Source: an uncultured Collinsella sp. (GTDB lineage: Bacteria > Actinomycetota > Coriobacteriia > Coriobacteriales > Coriobacteriaceae). From it: a stretch of 7,549 nt of DNA. Made by a program: the position numbers and the translations under genes. How positions within the stretch are numbered: position 1 is the first letter of the stretch; each line of letters opens with the position of its first letter. Under the pieces are notes generated by a model. That model was not told the DNA's origin. It did not search any database and saw only the letters and a program-made list of their open reading frames with translations. This document shows positions 5,495-7,549 of the stretch, piece by piece. Location of the stretch: positions 1 to 7,549 of the forward strand of contig CAJLUE010000077.1 of assembly GCA_905209765.1 (NCBI GenBank), read 5' to 3'.

Positions 5495-7549
5495 GTGAAC
5501 GCCTTTGACCGATATGCTCCGTTTATCCAAGACTTCATCTACTCCCACGATTGGGAAAGCCTACGCTCTATCCAGGTTGCAGCAGCTGATGCCATCTTTA
5601 ACACGCAAGATAATGTGCTCCTGACGGCATCCACGGCTTCCGGCAAAACCGAGGCAGCCTTCTTTCCCATCCTGACCGAGTTTTGGGAGAACCCGCCCGC
5701 GAGCGTGGGCGCCCTCTACATCGGCCCCCTCAAGGCACTCATCAACGACCAATTCGTCCGCCTCAACGACCTCTGCGAAGAAGCCGATATCCCCGTCTGG
5801 CACTGGCATGGCGATGTCTCACAATCACACAAGGCCAAGCTCATCAAAAAACCGAGCGGCATCTTGCAGATTACACCCGAGTCACTCGAAGCGCTCCTGA
5901 TCCATAAGCATATGGCGATCCCGCGCATGTTTTGCGACCTGCGCTATGTGGTCATCGACGAGGTCCACTCGCTCATGCGCGGCGACCGTGGCGGGCAGAC
6001 GCTCTGCCTTATCGAGCGACTCTCGCGCATGGCCGGCGTGCAGCCTCGCCGCATTGGCCTTTCGGCCACCATCGGCGACCCCGAGCGCACGGGTACCTTC
6101 CTCTCACAGGGAACGGGGCGCGACTGCGTTATCCCCCGCTTTGAAGAACCGCGCCACGTGTGGCGCATCTCCATGGAGCACTTCTACAACTCGGGTCCCC
6201 AGGCACAGCAGCGGGGATTCGAGAGCACGGGTCCTCAAGAGGCCGAAGTGCTTGCGTGCGAGCGCATCGAGGCGGCGGCATCCGCGGCACTGCCCGCCGG
6301 CGCCCAAGACATGCGTCACAGCGGACAGCTCACACAAGAGGAGCGCCGTCAACGTCGTGGGCGGGCACGGGGCAAGGCCGCTCCCAAGGACCGCCAAACT
6401 TCCTCGGCCCCCGAGGGCGAAGTCGACATCCCACGAGCAACCGAGCAGGCGCTTCTCAACCCCACCGACACAGCACCAGACAACGCCGACCCCGGCATGG
6501 GCTATATCTTCGAACACACCCGCGGCCGCAAGTGCCTGGTCTTTGCCAACTCGCGCGAAGAGGCAGAGGCCGTATGCTCCATGCTGCGCAGCTACTGCGA
6601 GAGCCGACACGAGCCCGACCGCTTTCTCATCCACCACGGCAATCTTTCGGCATCGCTGCGCGAGACGGCCGAGGAACTCATGCGCGATGAGGAGCAGGCG
6701 CAGACAACCGTCACCACCTCCACGCTGGAACTCGGCATCGATATCGGCCGTCTGGAACGTGCGTTCCAGATCGATGCGCCGTTTACCGTCAGCTCCTTTT
6801 TGCAGCGTATGGGCCGCACGGGACGCCGCGATCTTCCGCCCGAGATGTGGTTTGTCATGCGCGAGGAAGAGCCCGAGCCGCGCACGATGATGCCCGAGAC
6901 CATTCCGTGGAAGCTCCTGCAGGGCATCGCGCTCGTACAGCTCTATCGCGAGGAAAAGTGGGTCGAGCCGCCTGAGCTCGATCGACTCCCCTACAGTCTG
7001 CTCTATCACCAGACCATGTCGACGCTTGCCAGCACCGGCGAACTCACGCCGGCAGAGCTTGCCCAGCGCGTACTCACGCTCAGTTATTTCCATCGAGTCT
7101 CGGCCGATGACTATCGCGTGTTGCTGCGCCACCTCATCAAAATCGACCATATCCAGGTCACCGAGGGCGGTGGGCTCATTGTGGGCCTCGCGGGCGAACG
7201 CATCATTAACAACTTTAAGTTCTACGCCGTGTTCCAGGAAAACGAGGAGTTCACCGTTCGCAGCGAGTCGGCCGAGTTGGGCACGATCGTCAATCCCCCA
7301 CCGCCCGGCGAGCGCATCGCCATCGCCGGACACTGCTGGATTGTCGAGGAAGTGGACTGGAAGCGTCATACCGTCTTTGCCACTCAGGTCAAGGGCCGTG
7401 TGCCGGCTTACTTTGGCGATTGCCCCGGCGACATCAACACGCATGTGCTCGAGCGCATGCGTAAAGCGCTCAACGAACATGCCGCGTATCCGTACCTTAT
7501 GGGTAACGCACGGGCCCGCTTGGCGCAGGCTCGCCATACGGCCGAGATT
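5495..7549 (+). CDS. Lhr/BrxHI-like DEAD/DEAH-box superfamily II helicase (3'-partial)
   Basis: Starts at GTG 5495 and is open for 685 codons to the window end, so the C-terminus is missing. All helicase motifs are visible: a candidate Q-motif Gln at 27; motif I T-A-S-T-A-S-G-K-T-E (44-53); Ia around I-G-P-L-K-A-L (76-82); Ib T-P-E-S-L (127-131); motif II D-E-V-H (155-158); motif III S-A-T-I-G (190-194); motif IV L-V-F-A-N-S-R (348-354); motif V T-S-T-L-E-L-G-I-D-I-G (408-418); motif VI Q-R-M-G-R-T-G-R-R (437-445). The region after motif VI fits the winged-helix and later domains of Lhr-type helicases. A charged, low-complexity insertion of about 95 residues (236-332), with an Arg-rich patch at 284-300, separates the two RecA-like lobes. 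Together with the BrxD-type ATPase next door this points to BrxHI, the helicase of type 2 BREX loci. Predicted ATP-dependent translocation on or unwinding of nucleic acid; the actual substrate is unknown. Confidence 0.9.
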   Translation, partial: MNAFDRYAPFIQDFIYSHDWESLRSIQVAAADAIFNTQDNVLLTASTASGKTEAAFFPILTEFWENPPASVGALYIGPLKALINDQFVRLNDLCEEADIPVWHWHGDVSQSHKAKLIKKPSGILQITPESLEALLIHKHMAIPRMFCDLRYVVIDEVHSLMRGDRGGQTLCLIERLSRMAGVQPRRIGLSATIGDPERTGTFLSQGTGRDCVIPRFEEPRHVWRISMEHFYNSGPQAQQRGFESTGPQEAEVLACERIEAAASAALPAGAQDMRHSGQLTQEERRQRRGRARGKAAPKDRQTSSAPEGEVDIPRATEQALLNPTDTAPDNADPGMGYIFEHTRGRKCLVFANSREEAEAVCSMLRSYCESRHEPDRFLIHHGNLSASLRETAEELMRDEEQAQTTVTTSTLELGIDIGRLERAFQIDAPFTVSSFLQRMGRTGRRDLPPEMWFVMREEEPEPRTMMPETIPWKLLQGIALVQLYREEKWVEPPELDRLPYSLLYHQTMSTLASTGELTPAELAQRVLTLSYFHRVSADDYRVLLRHLIKIDHIQVTEGGGLIVGLAGERIINNFKFYAVFQENEEFTVRSESAELGTIVNPPPPGERIAIAGHCWIVEEVDWKRHTVFATQVKGRVPAYFGDCPGDINTHVLERMRKALNEHAAYPYLMGNARARLAQARHTAEI

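Noticed and set aside
5946..6890. 314-codon + strand frame inside the helicase gene
   Set aside because: Its composition is Arg/Ser/Pro-rich with no recognisable domain, typical of an out-of-frame shadow of the helicase.
6104..7537. 477-codon open frame on the - strand
   Set aside because: It lies entirely opposite the helicase gene, whose + strand translation carries motifs III to VI. Long antisense frames are expected in GC-rich coding DNA; no recognisable domain or ribosome binding site was seen.
2336..7549. A complete BREX locus
   Set aside because: Only BrxD-like and BrxHI-like genes are present; no methylase, PglZ, PglW or PglY gene lies in the window. Sequence beyond 7549 could change this.

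Overview
The window looks like chromosomal DNA from a moderately GC-rich Gram-positive bacterium. Strong purine-rich ribosome binding sites, GTG starts, codon choice and gene types fit an actinobacterial gut coriobacterium such as Collinsella. That assignment is an impression from gene style, not a search result. All genes lie on the + strand and are closely packed.

Left part (1-2248): an unrecognised, probably exported, Cys-containing acidic protein (6-1442, possibly continuing upstream of the window), then a DUF554 membrane protein (1532-2248) with its own extended -10 promoter and a clear Shine-Dalgarno. These look like ordinary chromosomal genes.

Right part (2290-7549): a second extended -10 promoter leads into a three-gene operon. 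(1) A TerB-N/TerB-C protein (2336-4081). (2) A DUF2791/BrxD-type P-loop ATPase (4074-5378) that overlaps the first gene by 8 bp. (3) An Lhr/BrxHI-like superfamily II helicase (5495 to beyond the window end; 685 codons seen, all helicase motifs intact). BrxD and BrxHI are known as accessory parts of type 2 BREX phage-defence loci. Here they sit behind a TerB-domain protein, and none of the BREX core genes (pglX methylase, pglZ phosphatase, pglW/pglY) is present in the window. This matches the kind of TerB-linked ATPase/helicase DNA-processing module predicted from comparative genomics but little studied. It is the most interesting content of the window: a candidate compact DNA-processing or anti-phage system.

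A perfect 10-bp hairpin followed by TTTT (5379-5415) lies between the ATPase and helicase genes. It may be an internal terminator/attenuator that lowers helicase expression, or a dispersed palindromic repeat. No tRNA, rRNA, CRISPR array, insertion sequence or attachment site was seen.
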